A stretch of 41,851 nt of DNA from Firmicutes bacterium UBA3572 (lineage in GTDB: Bacteria > Bacillota > Desulfotomaculia > Desulfotomaculales > Desulforudaceae). The position numbers and the translations under genes are program-made. Positions 15,975-24,007 of this stretch are shown here, piece after piece. Within the stretch, counting starts at the first letter, position 1, and each line of letters opens with the position of its first letter. Below the pieces are notes generated by a model, which ran no database searches, had not been told where the DNA came from, and saw nothing but the letters and a program-made list of their open reading frames with translations. The stretch lies in NCBI GenBank assembly GCA_002375985.1, contig DFNH01000040.1:1-41851 (forward strand), in the 5' to 3' direction.

Positions 15975-16997
15975 GTGGCCCTCGACGAACGGAAAAAGAA
16001 AATACTCTGGGCGGTGGTCCAGGATTACATTGCTACTGCCGAACCGGTGGGCTCTCGTACCATTGCCCGGAAGTACAACTTGGGGATCAGTCCGGCCACC
16101 ATCCGGAACGAAATGGCCGACCTGGACGAACTCGGCTACTTGGAGCAGCCCTACACATCGGCCGGAAGGATTCCATCCCAAGAGGGTTACCGGTACTATG
16201 TAGACCATCTGATGCAGCCGGAGACGCCCGGTGAAGAAGAAAAAAAGCTGATCAACGCCAATTACCAGGCCAAGGTAAAAAGCATCTCCGAAGTCATCGA
16301 GCGCACCGGGCAGCTCTTAAGCCAGCTGACCAGCTATGCGGCCCTGGTTTCCGCACCCCGGTCCGCGCCGGGTGCCATTTTGCACGTGCAATTGGTCGCC
16401 CTGGAGCCCGGGAAGGCGATGGTTCTGGTGGTGACCGAGCCGGAAAGGGTGCATACCCGGTTCATAGACCTGCCTGAGAATATTTCGTCGGCGGACCTGG
16501 AGACGATTTCCGGGGTGTTGAACGCCAAAATCAAGGGGCACAAGCTTTCGGAAATCAAAATTACCCTGGTTCGGGAGCTTTACCTGGAACTCTTGCGGCA
16601 CAAGGCGGTGGTGGAACACATCCTGGAGTTGGTCGAGGACAGTGAAAATGCCGAGGACGGGAAAATCTACCTGGGCGGCGTGATCAACGTGCTTAACCAG
16701 CCCGAGTTCCGTAGCGCCGAGAAGGTGAAGACGCTGCTCAGCCTGCTGGAACGGGAAGAACTCCTTTCCAACCTGTTGGCCGAACAGGAAGAGGGTATTG
16801 TTGTGCGCATCGGAGACGAGTTCAAGTGCGATATCATCCGCGGCTGCAGCATGGTCAGCGCCAAGTACATGCTCGGCGGACGGGAGGGCACCTTGGCCGT
16901 GCTGGGTCCGAGCCGGATGCAGTACGCCAGGGTTACCGGACTCCTGGAATACTTGACGCGTAGTCTGTCCCAGGTTTTGGAGAAGCTTTATAAATAA
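15975..16997 (+). CDS. hrcA: Heat-inducible transcription repressor HrcA
   Basis: A 340-residue repressor. The N-terminal winged helix contains AEPVGSRTIARKYNLGISPATIRNEMADLDELGYLEQPYTSAGR (read in parts), and the C-terminal GAF-like domain ends YLTRSLSQVLEKLYK. It binds CIRCE and, in Bacillus, depends on GroEL for active folding, which links repression to chaperonin supply. GTG 15975 follows GGGGGGTGGGAAG. The autoregulatory CIRCE lies 18 nt upstream. A chaperonin gene follows instead of grpE. Confidence 0.95.
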   Translation: MALDERKKKILWAVVQDYIATAEPVGSRTIARKYNLGISPATIRNEMADLDELGYLEQPYTSAGRIPSQEGYRYYVDHLMQPETPGEEEKKLINANYQAKVKSISEVIERTGQLLSQLTSYAALVSAPRSAPGAILHVQLVALEPGKAMVLVVTEPERVHTRFIDLPENISSADLETISGVLNAKIKGHKLSEIKITLVRELYLELLRHKAVVEHILELVEDSENAEDGKIYLGGVINVLNQPEFRSAEKVKTLLSLLEREELLSNLLAEQEEGIVVRIGDEFKCDIIRGCSMVSAKYMLGGREGTLAVLGPSRMQYARVTGLLEYLTRSLSQVLEKLYK

Positions 16998-17010
16998 AGC
17001 TTTATAAATA
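16983..17010 (+). repeat. 14-bp tandem duplication across the hrcA stop
   Basis: AAGCTTTATAAATA is present twice in direct tandem (16983-16996 and 16997-17010). The first copy contains the last codons and stop of hrcA. The two copies are identical, which suggests a recent slippage event. Confidence 0.9.
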
Positions 17011-17019
17011 AAAAAATAA

Positions 17020-17047
17020 GAATCCAGAATGCAGAATGTAGAAGAAG
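17020..17047 (+). repeat. Degenerate heptamer tandem repeat, copy 1
   Basis: Four consecutive 7-mers: GAATCCA, GAATGCA, GAATGTA, GAAGAAG. It lies in the 96-nt gap between hrcA and the chaperonin gene. The same unit recurs at 22296, 28502 and, inverted, at 28618. Confidence 0.75.
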
Positions 17048-17093
17048 CGGAGCAGCATTTGAGAAAGGCTTCAGAAAAGGGAGGCTAGAGGGA

Positions 17094-18656
17094 TTGAGCC
17101 TCAAACAGCAGGCCGCGCAAGGTGCCGACATCAACGAACGTTTGGCCGCCCTGACGACTAACGCGCAAGCGGTTCGGGCGATTACGGCCGCCGTGGAAGG
17201 AACGCTGGGGCCGAAAGGGCTGGACACCATGCTGGTGGACAATTTCGGCGAGGTCGTGATCACCAATGACGGGGTTACTATTCTCACCCGTATGGAGGCC
17301 GAGCACCCGGCGGCCCGTATGTTGATTAACATCGCCAAAGCCCAGGATGAAGAAGTGGGCGACGGTACCACCACGGCCACCGTAATGGCCGGTCATATGG
17401 TGGCCACGGGGGTGGAACTGGTCTCCCGCGGGGTGCCGGTGGCCCGGGTGATCGAGGGCTTGCGCCTAGGGTTGCGCCGGGCCCTGGAGCTGATCCGGTC
17501 GGCGGCGCGTCCGGTAACCGATCTGAACGACCCGCGGGTACGCCAGGTGGCCCTGGTGGCCGGCCGGGAGCATCAGGACATCGCCGATCTGATCGTCGGT
17601 GCCGCCGGTCTGGTCGGTTTGGAGAAGCTTAAAGAACCCGATTTCAAGTTGGCCGACACGGTTCTGGCGGTCGAGGGTGCCGAGAGCGAAGTGTTTCTGG
17701 GGGTTATCATCAACAAGGAGCCCATGAACCGGCAGATGCCCCGCGAGCGTACCGGGGAGGTGCGGGTGCTGGTGATCGACGACGCCCTGGAGCCCGAGGA
17801 AATAGAAGACGAGGCTCTGGCGACCGAGGCTGGCTTTGCCCGCTACCTGCAGCTCCAGGATGAATTCCGGGCGAACGTGCAAAAGTTGGTAGCATTGGGG
17901 GTGGGGCTGATCCTGGTGGATCGCGGGGTGGCTTCTGCGGCCGAGGAAATCCTGACCGACGCCGGGGTGATGGTCATCCAGCGGGTCTTGAACCGGGAGC
18001 TTAGGCGGGCCGCGGAACATACCGGCGCGCGGATGATTAAGCGCACCGGGTTGAAGAAGGATCCCGCCGACCTGGAGCGGTTCTTGGGCCGGGCTGGCGA
18101 GGTGCGCCACGACACTAAGCTGGAACGGGTCCGGATCACCGCCGGACGGGGTAAGCCCATGGCCACCGTCCTGGTAGGGGCCGCGACCGAAGAAGTGGTC
18201 GGTGAGCGCGAGCGCATCGCCAAGGATGCGGCCGGAGCGGTCCAGTCGGCCATCCGGGGCGGTGTGGTCCCCGGGGGCGGTGCATTGGAACTGTGGGCCT
18301 CCCGGGAGGTCGAGAAGGTGCGCGCGGGCGTAAAGGGCATGGCCGCCTACGGGGTGGACTGCGTCGTGGAAGCCCTCCGGCGTCCGCTGGCGCAGATCGT
18401 AGCCAATGCCGGATTCAACCCGTTGGAAAAAATCGGCGATGTGAACGCCGCCCAGGCGGCCAGCGGCAAGAACAGCCTGGGTATCAACTGCGATACCGGC
18501 GAAGTAGAAGATATGGAGGCCGCCGGTGTTCTGGATCCGGCACTCGTGAAAATTTACGCCCTGAAGGCTGCCGGCGAGGTAGCCGAGGCCATTTTGCGGA
18601 TAGATACCATCATCAAGAAGCGCGAGGATTACAAAGACAACAAGAACAAGGAATGA
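17094..18656 (+). CDS. Group III (archaeal-type) chaperonin in the dnaK operon
   Basis: A 520-residue chaperonin of thermosome/CCT type, not GroEL. Landmarks are TLGPKGLD at 37-44, NDGVTIL at 58-64, the ATPase motif GDGTTT at 89-94 and a VVPGGGALE segment near 390-400. Group III chaperonins have been described in some Clostridia, including Carboxydothermus, where they sit in the dnaK operon; they fold proteins using a built-in lid without GroES. The start TTG 17094 follows GGGAGG about 9 nt upstream. It lies between hrcA and grpE under a CIRCE operator, so heat induction through HrcA is likely. The sequence is intact and of normal length. Confidence 0.92.
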   Translation: MSLKQQAAQGADINERLAALTTNAQAVRAITAAVEGTLGPKGLDTMLVDNFGEVVITNDGVTILTRMEAEHPAARMLINIAKAQDEEVGDGTTTATVMAGHMVATGVELVSRGVPVARVIEGLRLGLRRALELIRSAARPVTDLNDPRVRQVALVAGREHQDIADLIVGAAGLVGLEKLKEPDFKLADTVLAVEGAESEVFLGVIINKEPMNRQMPRERTGEVRVLVIDDALEPEEIEDEALATEAGFARYLQLQDEFRANVQKLVALGVGLILVDRGVASAAEEILTDAGVMVIQRVLNRELRRAAEHTGARMIKRTGLKKDPADLERFLGRAGEVRHDTKLERVRITAGRGKPMATVLVGAATEEVVGERERIAKDAAGAVQSAIRGGVVPGGGALELWASREVEKVRAGVKGMAAYGVDCVVEALRRPLAQIVANAGFNPLEKIGDVNAAQAASGKNSLGINCDTGEVEDMEAAGVLDPALVKIYALKAAGEVAEAILRIDTIIKKREDYKDNKNKE

Positions 18657-18670
18657 GGGGTTGAGGGCCG

Positions 18671-19285
18671 ATGCGTGACGAGCATAACAATCATAAGGAG
18701 CAAACTCCCGGCCCGGAACCGTCCCCGGGCCCGCTGACGCCGGCCGAAGCGGAAACCCAACCGGCCGGACCGGTTAACGCCGCCGATCCGGAGACAGAGC
18801 AACAAAAGCTGGCGGACGAACTGGCCGAGGAGAAGGCCCGGGCGCAAGCGTGCCGGCAACAACTGCTCCGGTTGCGGGCCGATTTCGAAAACTTTCGCCG
18901 GCGTACTCACCAAGAGCGGGAAGAGTGGTTCCGGCAGGCGGCCGAGGATGTAGTCCGCGCGTTGCTGCCGGTATTGGATAACTTCGAGCGGGCGCTGGCG
19001 CAGCCGGGAGAACGTCTGGAGGATTTCCTGACGGGGATCCGGATGATCCACCGGCAGTTGGAGGAAATTCTGGTCCAGCAAGGGCTGGAGCGTATTCCCG
19101 GGGCCGGGAAGGAGTTTGATCCCCATATTCACGAAGCCGTGGCCCGGACGGAAACGGGAGAAGTTCCCGAGAATACGGTCGTCGAGGAACTGCGTGCGGG
19201 ATACTACTTTAAGGGTAAGGTGCTGCGTCCGGCGATGGTGAAAGTGGCGAAGGCAGCGAAAACAGAAAATGAGGAGGGCGCGTAG
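18671..19285 (+). CDS. grpE: Nucleotide exchange factor GrpE
   Basis: A 204-residue protein. The first 50 residues are Pro/Glu-rich and disordered, then a long coiled coil (about 40-90), then the conserved C-terminal beta domain (FDPHIHEAVARTETGE, GYYFKGKVLRPAMVKVAK). It releases ADP from DnaK. The start is ATG 18671 after GAGGGCC. The gene ends just before dnaK, whose ribosome site lies within its last codons. Confidence 0.94.
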   Translation: MRDEHNNHKEQTPGPEPSPGPLTPAEAETQPAGPVNAADPETEQQKLADELAEEKARAQACRQQLLRLRADFENFRRRTHQEREEWFRQAAEDVVRALLPVLDNFERALAQPGERLEDFLTGIRMIHRQLEEILVQQGLERIPGAGKEFDPHIHEAVARTETGEVPENTVVEELRAGYYFKGKVLRPAMVKVAKAAKTENEEGA

Positions 19286-19286
19286 A

Positions 19287-21110
19287 ATGAGCAAGATTAT
19301 TGGTATCGACTTGGGAACCACGAACTCGTGCATGGCCGTAATGGAGGGCGGCGAGGCCGTCGTCATTCCTAATGCGGAGGGCGGACGGACCACGCCGTCC
19401 GTAGTCGGTTTTTCCAAAACCGGGGAGCGATTGGTCGGCCAGGTGGCTAAACGGCAGGCCATCAGCAACCCGGAGCGGACCATTACTTCCATCAAGCGGC
19501 ATATGGGTACCGACCACAAAGTGAACATCGACGGTAAGGAATACACGCCGCAGGAGATCTCGGCCATGATCCTGCAAAAACTAAAAGCGGACGCCGAGGC
19601 TTACCTGGGTACCAAGGTGGAGCGGGCGGTGATCACCGTGCCCGCCTACTTCAACGACGCGCAGCGGCAAGCCACCAAGGACGCCGGGCGCATTGCGGGC
19701 CTGAAGGTGGAGCGGATCATCAACGAGCCTACGGCGGCGGCGCTGGCTTACGGCTTGGATAAGGAAGAGAACCAGACCATCCTGGTATTCGACCTGGGTG
19801 GCGGTACCTTTGACGTTTCCATCCTGGAGCTAGGCGACGGCGTTTTTGAGGTCAAGGCGACCAGCGGCAACAACCGTCTGGGCGGTGACGACTTTGACCA
19901 GCGGATCATCGATTGGCTGGTGGCCGAGTTCAAAAAGGAGACCGGTATCGACCTGAGCAAAGACCGGATGGCCATGCAGCGGCTGAAGGAGGCGGCGGAG
20001 AAGGCCAAAATCGAGCTTTCGTCCGTGGTGAACACCAACATCAATCTGCCGTTTATCACCGCGGACGCCGAGGGGCCGAAACACCTGGACATGAACCTGA
20101 GTCGGGCGAAGTTCGAGGAACTGACCGCCGACCTGGTCGAGATGACGATGGGACCGACCCGGCAAGCGCTGGCGGATGCCGGCCTGGAACCCAAGGACAT
20201 TAATAAGGTCCTACTGGTCGGCGGCGCCACCCGGATGCCGTGTATCCAAGAGGCCGTCAAGCGTTTCCTGGGCAAGGAACCGCATAAGGGTATCAACCCG
20301 GACGAGTGCGTGGCCATCGGGGCGGCCATCCAGGCCGGGGTGCTGGCCGGAGAGGTCAAAGACGTCGTCTTGCTGGACGTCACGCCGTTGTCCCTGGGCA
20401 TCGAGACGCTGGGCGGGGTGTTTACCAAGATCATCGAACGGAACACCACCATTCCGACGTCCAAGAGCCAGGTTTTCACCACGGCGACCGACAACCAGAC
20501 TTCGGTGGAGGTCCATGTCCTGCAGGGCGAGCGCCCGATGGCGGCCCAAAACAAGTCCCTGGGCCGGTTTCACCTGATGGGTATTCCGCCGGCACCGCGG
20601 GGTGTGCCGCAGATCGAAGTGACCTTCGACATTGACGTGAACGGGATTGTCAACGTTTCGGCCAAGGATCTGGGGACCGGAAAGTCCCAGAGCATTACCA
20701 TTACCGGTTCCACTAACCTGAGTGAGGACGAAATCCAAAGAATGATCAAGGAGGCCGAAAAGTACGCCGAGGAGGACCGGAAGCGCAGGGAAGAGGTCGA
20801 GATCCGCAACAACGCCGACAGCATGCTTTACCAGGCCGAGAAGCTCTTGAAAGAGCACCGCGACAAGGCCGATCCCAACCAGGTGCAGGAGCTGGAGAAG
20901 GCGATGGAGGAGCTGCGCAAGGCGCTTGAGGGTCAGGATACCGCCCTGATCAAGAGCAAAACGGAGGCACTGTCGGGACCGCTCTACGCGTTGACCACCG
21001 CCATGTACCAGCAGCAGGCACAGGCGGGTCAACAGCCGGGAGGCGGCGCGGCCGGTCAGGGTAAAGACGGCCAAGACAAAACGGTGGACGCCGACTACGA
21101 AGTCAAGTAG
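19287..21110 (+). CDS. dnaK: Chaperone protein DnaK (Hsp70)
   Basis: A 607-residue Hsp70. The nucleotide-binding domain opens with KIIGIDLGTTNSC and contains VPAYFNDAQRQATKDAG and VFDLGGGTFDVSIL; the substrate domain includes VTPLSLGIETLGG; the C-terminal helical lid ends in a Gln/Gly-rich tail with DADYEVK. The start at ATG 19287 is chosen over an in-frame start 18 nt upstream because GAGGAGG at 19270-19276 is well placed for it. It works with GrpE and DnaJ in the same operon. Confidence 0.96.
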   Translation: MSKIIGIDLGTTNSCMAVMEGGEAVVIPNAEGGRTTPSVVGFSKTGERLVGQVAKRQAISNPERTITSIKRHMGTDHKVNIDGKEYTPQEISAMILQKLKADAEAYLGTKVERAVITVPAYFNDAQRQATKDAGRIAGLKVERIINEPTAAALAYGLDKEENQTILVFDLGGGTFDVSILELGDGVFEVKATSGNNRLGGDDFDQRIIDWLVAEFKKETGIDLSKDRMAMQRLKEAAEKAKIELSSVVNTNINLPFITADAEGPKHLDMNLSRAKFEELTADLVEMTMGPTRQALADAGLEPKDINKVLLVGGATRMPCIQEAVKRFLGKEPHKGINPDECVAIGAAIQAGVLAGEVKDVVLLDVTPLSLGIETLGGVFTKIIERNTTIPTSKSQVFTTATDNQTSVEVHVLQGERPMAAQNKSLGRFHLMGIPPAPRGVPQIEVTFDIDVNGIVNVSAKDLGTGKSQSITITGSTNLSEDEIQRMIKEAEKYAEEDRKRREEVEIRNNADSMLYQAEKLLKEHRDKADPNQVQELEKAMEELRKALEGQDTALIKSKTEALSGPLYALTTAMYQQQAQAGQQPGGGAAGQGKDGQDKTVDADYEVK

Positions 21111-21116
21111 AATGAA

Positions 21117-21137
21117 GCAGGGGGGAAACACCCCTGC
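21117..21137 (+). terminator. Hairpin between dnaK and dnaJ
   Basis: GCAGGGG (21117-21123) and CCCCTGC (21131-21137) with a 7-nt loop, followed by AAAATTTT rather than a U-run. It could act as a partial terminator or as a stabiliser of the dnaK mRNA 3' end. Confidence 0.5.
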
Positions 21138-21171
21138 AAAATTTTAGTTTCGGGCCATATGGTGAGGTTTT

Positions 21172-22296
21172 ATGAGCAAACGGGACTACTACGAAGTACT
21201 GGGGGTATCGCGGGACGCTTCCCAGGAGGAGATAAAGAAAGCTTATCGCCGTTTGGCACGCAAATATCATCCGGATGCGAATAAAGAAGATCCGCAGGCG
21301 GCCGAGAAGTTCAAAGAAATCGCCGAGGCGGCGGCGGTACTGGGCGACCCCGAGCGGCGTGCCCAGTACGACCGGTTCGGCCACGCCGGACCGGAAGGCC
21401 GCGGTTTCGACTTCGAAGACATTTTCCGCCAGGCCGGTTTCGGTGGCTTCGGCGGTTTCGGCGACATTTTCGACATTTTCTTCGGCGGAGGCGCGCGGCG
21501 GGGGCCCCGGAAGGGGAACGATCTGCGATACGACCTGCGCCTGACCTTCCGGGAAGCCGCCTTCGGCACCGAGAAGGAGATCCGGGTGCCGCGGACCGAG
21601 TCCTGCCCGCAGTGCGATGGTACCGGCGCGGCGCCGGGCACCCGTCCCGCGACCTGTCCCGCGTGTGGGGGACGGGGGCAAATCAGCTTCACCCAACAGA
21701 CTCCCTTCGGGCGTTTTGTGCAGACCCGACCCTGTGACCGCTGCCGCGGGGAGGGACGGATCATCGAGCGTCCGTGTCCAGAGTGCCGGGGTGCGGGGCA
21801 GGTGCGGCGGGTGCGCTCCCTGACGGTGAAAGTGCCCCCCGGCGTAGACGACAGCTTCCGCCTCCGTCTGGTTGGCGAGGGTGAGACCGGCTACCGGGGC
21901 GGTCCTCCCGGTGATCTCTACGTTTACATCTACGTGGCCCCCGACGACTTCTTCGAGCGGGAAGGAAACGACGTGGTCTGCGAGCTGCCGATTTCTTTTG
22001 TCCAGGCCGCCCTGGGTGACGAGGTAGATGTGCCCACCCTGGACGGCAAGGCCACCATCAAGATCCCGGAGGGCACGCAGACCGGTACCGTTTTCCGGCT
22101 CCGCGGACGCGGTATTCCCTATCTCAACGGGGGTGGGCGCGGCGACCAGTTGGTCCGGGTACGGGTGGTTACACCGACCCGCCTGAACGAAAAACAGAAA
22201 GAGTTGCTGCGGGAGTTCGGCCGGCAGGCGGGGAGCAAGCTGCATGCCGAGGAAAAAGGGTTCTTCAAGAAAATCAGGGATGCGTTTATGGGATAG
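21172..22296 (+). CDS. dnaJ: Chaperone protein DnaJ (Hsp40)
   Basis: A 374-residue type I DnaJ. It has a J domain with HPD at 33-35, a Gly/Phe-rich linker (about 75-105), four zinc-finger CxxCxGxG repeats (CPQCDGTG, CPACGGRG, CDRCRGEG, CPECRGAG), and the C-terminal substrate domains. It stimulates DnaK ATPase and presents substrates. The start is ATG 21172 after GTGAGG. The stop codon touches a heptamer repeat block. Confidence 0.96.
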   Translation: MSKRDYYEVLGVSRDASQEEIKKAYRRLARKYHPDANKEDPQAAEKFKEIAEAAAVLGDPERRAQYDRFGHAGPEGRGFDFEDIFRQAGFGGFGGFGDIFDIFFGGGARRGPRKGNDLRYDLRLTFREAAFGTEKEIRVPRTESCPQCDGTGAAPGTRPATCPACGGRGQISFTQQTPFGRFVQTRPCDRCRGEGRIIERPCPECRGAGQVRRVRSLTVKVPPGVDDSFRLRLVGEGETGYRGGPPGDLYVYIYVAPDDFFEREGNDVVCELPISFVQAALGDEVDVPTLDGKATIKIPEGTQTGTVFRLRGRGIPYLNGGGRGDQLVRVRVVTPTRLNEKQKELLREFGRQAGSKLHAEEKGFFKKIRDAFMG

Positions 22297-22323
22297 AATT
22301 TGGAATCCAGAACCCAGAAGATA
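22296..22323 (+). repeat. Degenerate heptamer tandem repeat, copy 2
   Basis: Four consecutive 7-mers: GAATTTG, GAATCCA, GAACCCA, GAAGATA. It begins at the last base of the dnaJ stop codon and fills half of the gap before prmA. Confidence 0.7.
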
Positions 22324-22360
22324 GTGGAAGAACCGGAGTTTTGGCCTGGGGGGATGAGGT

Positions 22361-23215
22361 TTGGACTGGCTTCGGGTTGACGTGCACATCCCCGAGGAGT
22401 TGCGGGACGCGGTGGCGAACGTGTTTTTCGAGATGGGAAGCGGGGTCGAGGAGCCCGCTTCTCCTTGTTTGGGGGCGGTTGTGCTGCGCGGTTACTTTCC
22501 GGTGGAAGGACCACCGGCCCGCATAGTGGGCGAGTTTCGGCGCCGGGTGGAGAACATCCTGGGGCGGGCGGCGCGGATTGTGGTTACGCGCATAAACGAT
22601 GAGGACTGGTCGATTTCCTGGCGCAAAGGGTACAAGCCCCTGCGGTTTGGGGAAAGACTGGTGGTGAAGCCTACCTGGGAGCCGTTTGCGCCCGGACCCC
22701 GGGACCTGGTCATCGATCTGGACCCGGGAATGGCCTTCGGTTGCGGCACGCACCCCACCACCGCCATGTGTCTGCGCTTACTGGAGCGGTACGTGCGGCC
22801 CGGTATGGTGGTCATCGATGTGGGTACCGGGACAGGCATCCTGGCCATTGCGGCGGCGCTTCTGGGTGCCGGGACGGTCTGGGCGGTGGACGAGGACCCG
22901 GTGGCCGTCCGTACGGCGCGAGAAAACGTGGACTTGAACAATCTACGGGGGCGGGTGCGGGTCAGACTGGGTAACCTCCTGGACGATCTCACCGAACCGG
23001 CGGACCTCGTGGTGGCGAACATCGTGGCGGAGGTGTTGGTCGCCCTGTGTCCGGAAGCGGCTGCGGCGTTGGAGCCGGGGGGGCGTTTCATTCTGAGCGG
23101 CATCTTCGAGGGCCGGGAAGAAATGGTGCGGCGGGGCCTCGGGGAAAATGGTTTTAAGGTAGAAGAGCGCCTGGCCGAAGGGGAATGGGTGGTTCTGGTG
23201 GGGGTGAAAACTTGA
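22361..23215 (+). CDS. prmA: Ribosomal protein L11 methyltransferase
   Basis: A 284-residue SAM-dependent methyltransferase. It has an N-terminal substrate-recognition domain, GMAFGCGTHPTTAMCL, the SAM-binding motif VIDVGTGTGILAIAA, and DLVVANIVAEVL near the active site. It methylates lysines and the N-terminus of L11. The TTG start at 22361 is the best in-frame option, with GGGGGGATGAGG just upstream. The gene overlaps rsmE by 4 nt, the usual Firmicute pairing. Confidence 0.92.
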   Translation: MDWLRVDVHIPEELRDAVANVFFEMGSGVEEPASPCLGAVVLRGYFPVEGPPARIVGEFRRRVENILGRAARIVVTRINDEDWSISWRKGYKPLRFGERLVVKPTWEPFAPGPRDLVIDLDPGMAFGCGTHPTTAMCLRLLERYVRPGMVVIDVGTGTGILAIAAALLGAGTVWAVDEDPVAVRTARENVDLNNLRGRVRVRLGNLLDDLTEPADLVVANIVAEVLVALCPEAAAALEPGGRFILSGIFEGREEMVRRGLGENGFKVEERLAEGEWVVLVGVKT

Positions 23216-23961
23216 GAATACCCAGGTTTTATGTTCCTCCTGACCAGTGGCGGGCGCGGGAGGCGGCCTGGATCACCGGGGCCGACGCCCGGCACTTGAC
23301 GCGGGTGCTCCGGTTGGGTCCGGGGGCTGAGGTGTTGCTCCTGGACGGCAGCGGTCGCATGTTCCGGGCCGAGGTGCGCGAGACTGACCGGGACCGGGTG
23401 CACGCCGTGGTCACCGGCGAAGTGGAGGGGCCGCCCGAACCGGGGGTACGGGTGACGCTGGTCCAAGCGCTGGCCAAAGGGGACCGGATGGACACGGTGG
23501 TGCAGAAAGCCACCGAAATCGGAGTGGCGCGGATTATCCCCGTCCACGCGGAGCGCGTGGTGGTGCGCCTGGACCCCGTAAAGGCCGACCGCCGGCGGAA
23601 ACGGTGGCAGCGCATCGCTACGGAAGCGTCTGAGCAGTGCGGGCGAACGCGGGTGCCGGAGGTGAGTCCGGTCACCAACTTTGAAGAGGTCCTGAACGCG
23701 GTACCGGAGGCGGCGCTGTTGCTTTTCTTCTGGGAGGAGGAGCGGCGGGTGACATTGAAGGAGATATTGCGTTCCCGGCCGCCGGTGGGCGAAGTTTTTG
23801 TTTTCATCGGGCCGGAAGGAGGTTTTAGCGCACGGGAGGCGGCTGCGGCCGTCTCCCGCGGTGCGGTGGCGGTATCCCTGGGGCCACGCCTTTTGCGTAC
23901 CGACACTGCCGGTCCGGTCGCCGTAGCCCTGGTTCTTTACGAATGGGGCGATTTGGGTTGA
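23212..23961 (+). CDS. rsmE: 16S rRNA (uracil1498-N3)-methyltransferase
   Basis: A 249-residue SPOUT methyltransferase. Family patterns are HLTRVLRLGPG near the N-terminus, ALAKGDRMDTVVQKATEIGV, SEQCGRTRVPEV, and the knot motif FIGPEGGFSAREA with LGPRLLRTDTA. It methylates U1498 of 16S rRNA. The TTG start at 23212 overlaps the prmA stop. All knot residues look intact. Confidence 0.93.
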   Translation: MRIPRFYVPPDQWRAREAAWITGADARHLTRVLRLGPGAEVLLLDGSGRMFRAEVRETDRDRVHAVVTGEVEGPPEPGVRVTLVQALAKGDRMDTVVQKATEIGVARIIPVHAERVVVRLDPVKADRRRKRWQRIATEASEQCGRTRVPEVSPVTNFEEVLNAVPEAALLLFFWEEERRVTLKEILRSRPPVGEVFVFIGPEGGFSAREAAAAVSRGAVAVSLGPRLLRTDTAGPVAVALVLYEWGDLG

Positions 23962-24007
23962 AAGTGCCGGTGTGCTGCTGGAGCCCGGCTGGATCCGGAG
24001 TCGAGTT

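Noticed and set aside
17094..18656. Horizontal transfer of the chaperonin from an archaeon in recent time
   Set aside because: Group III chaperonins are an established bacterial group, and the gene sits in a stable operon with codon style like its neighbours; nothing visible supports a recent transfer.
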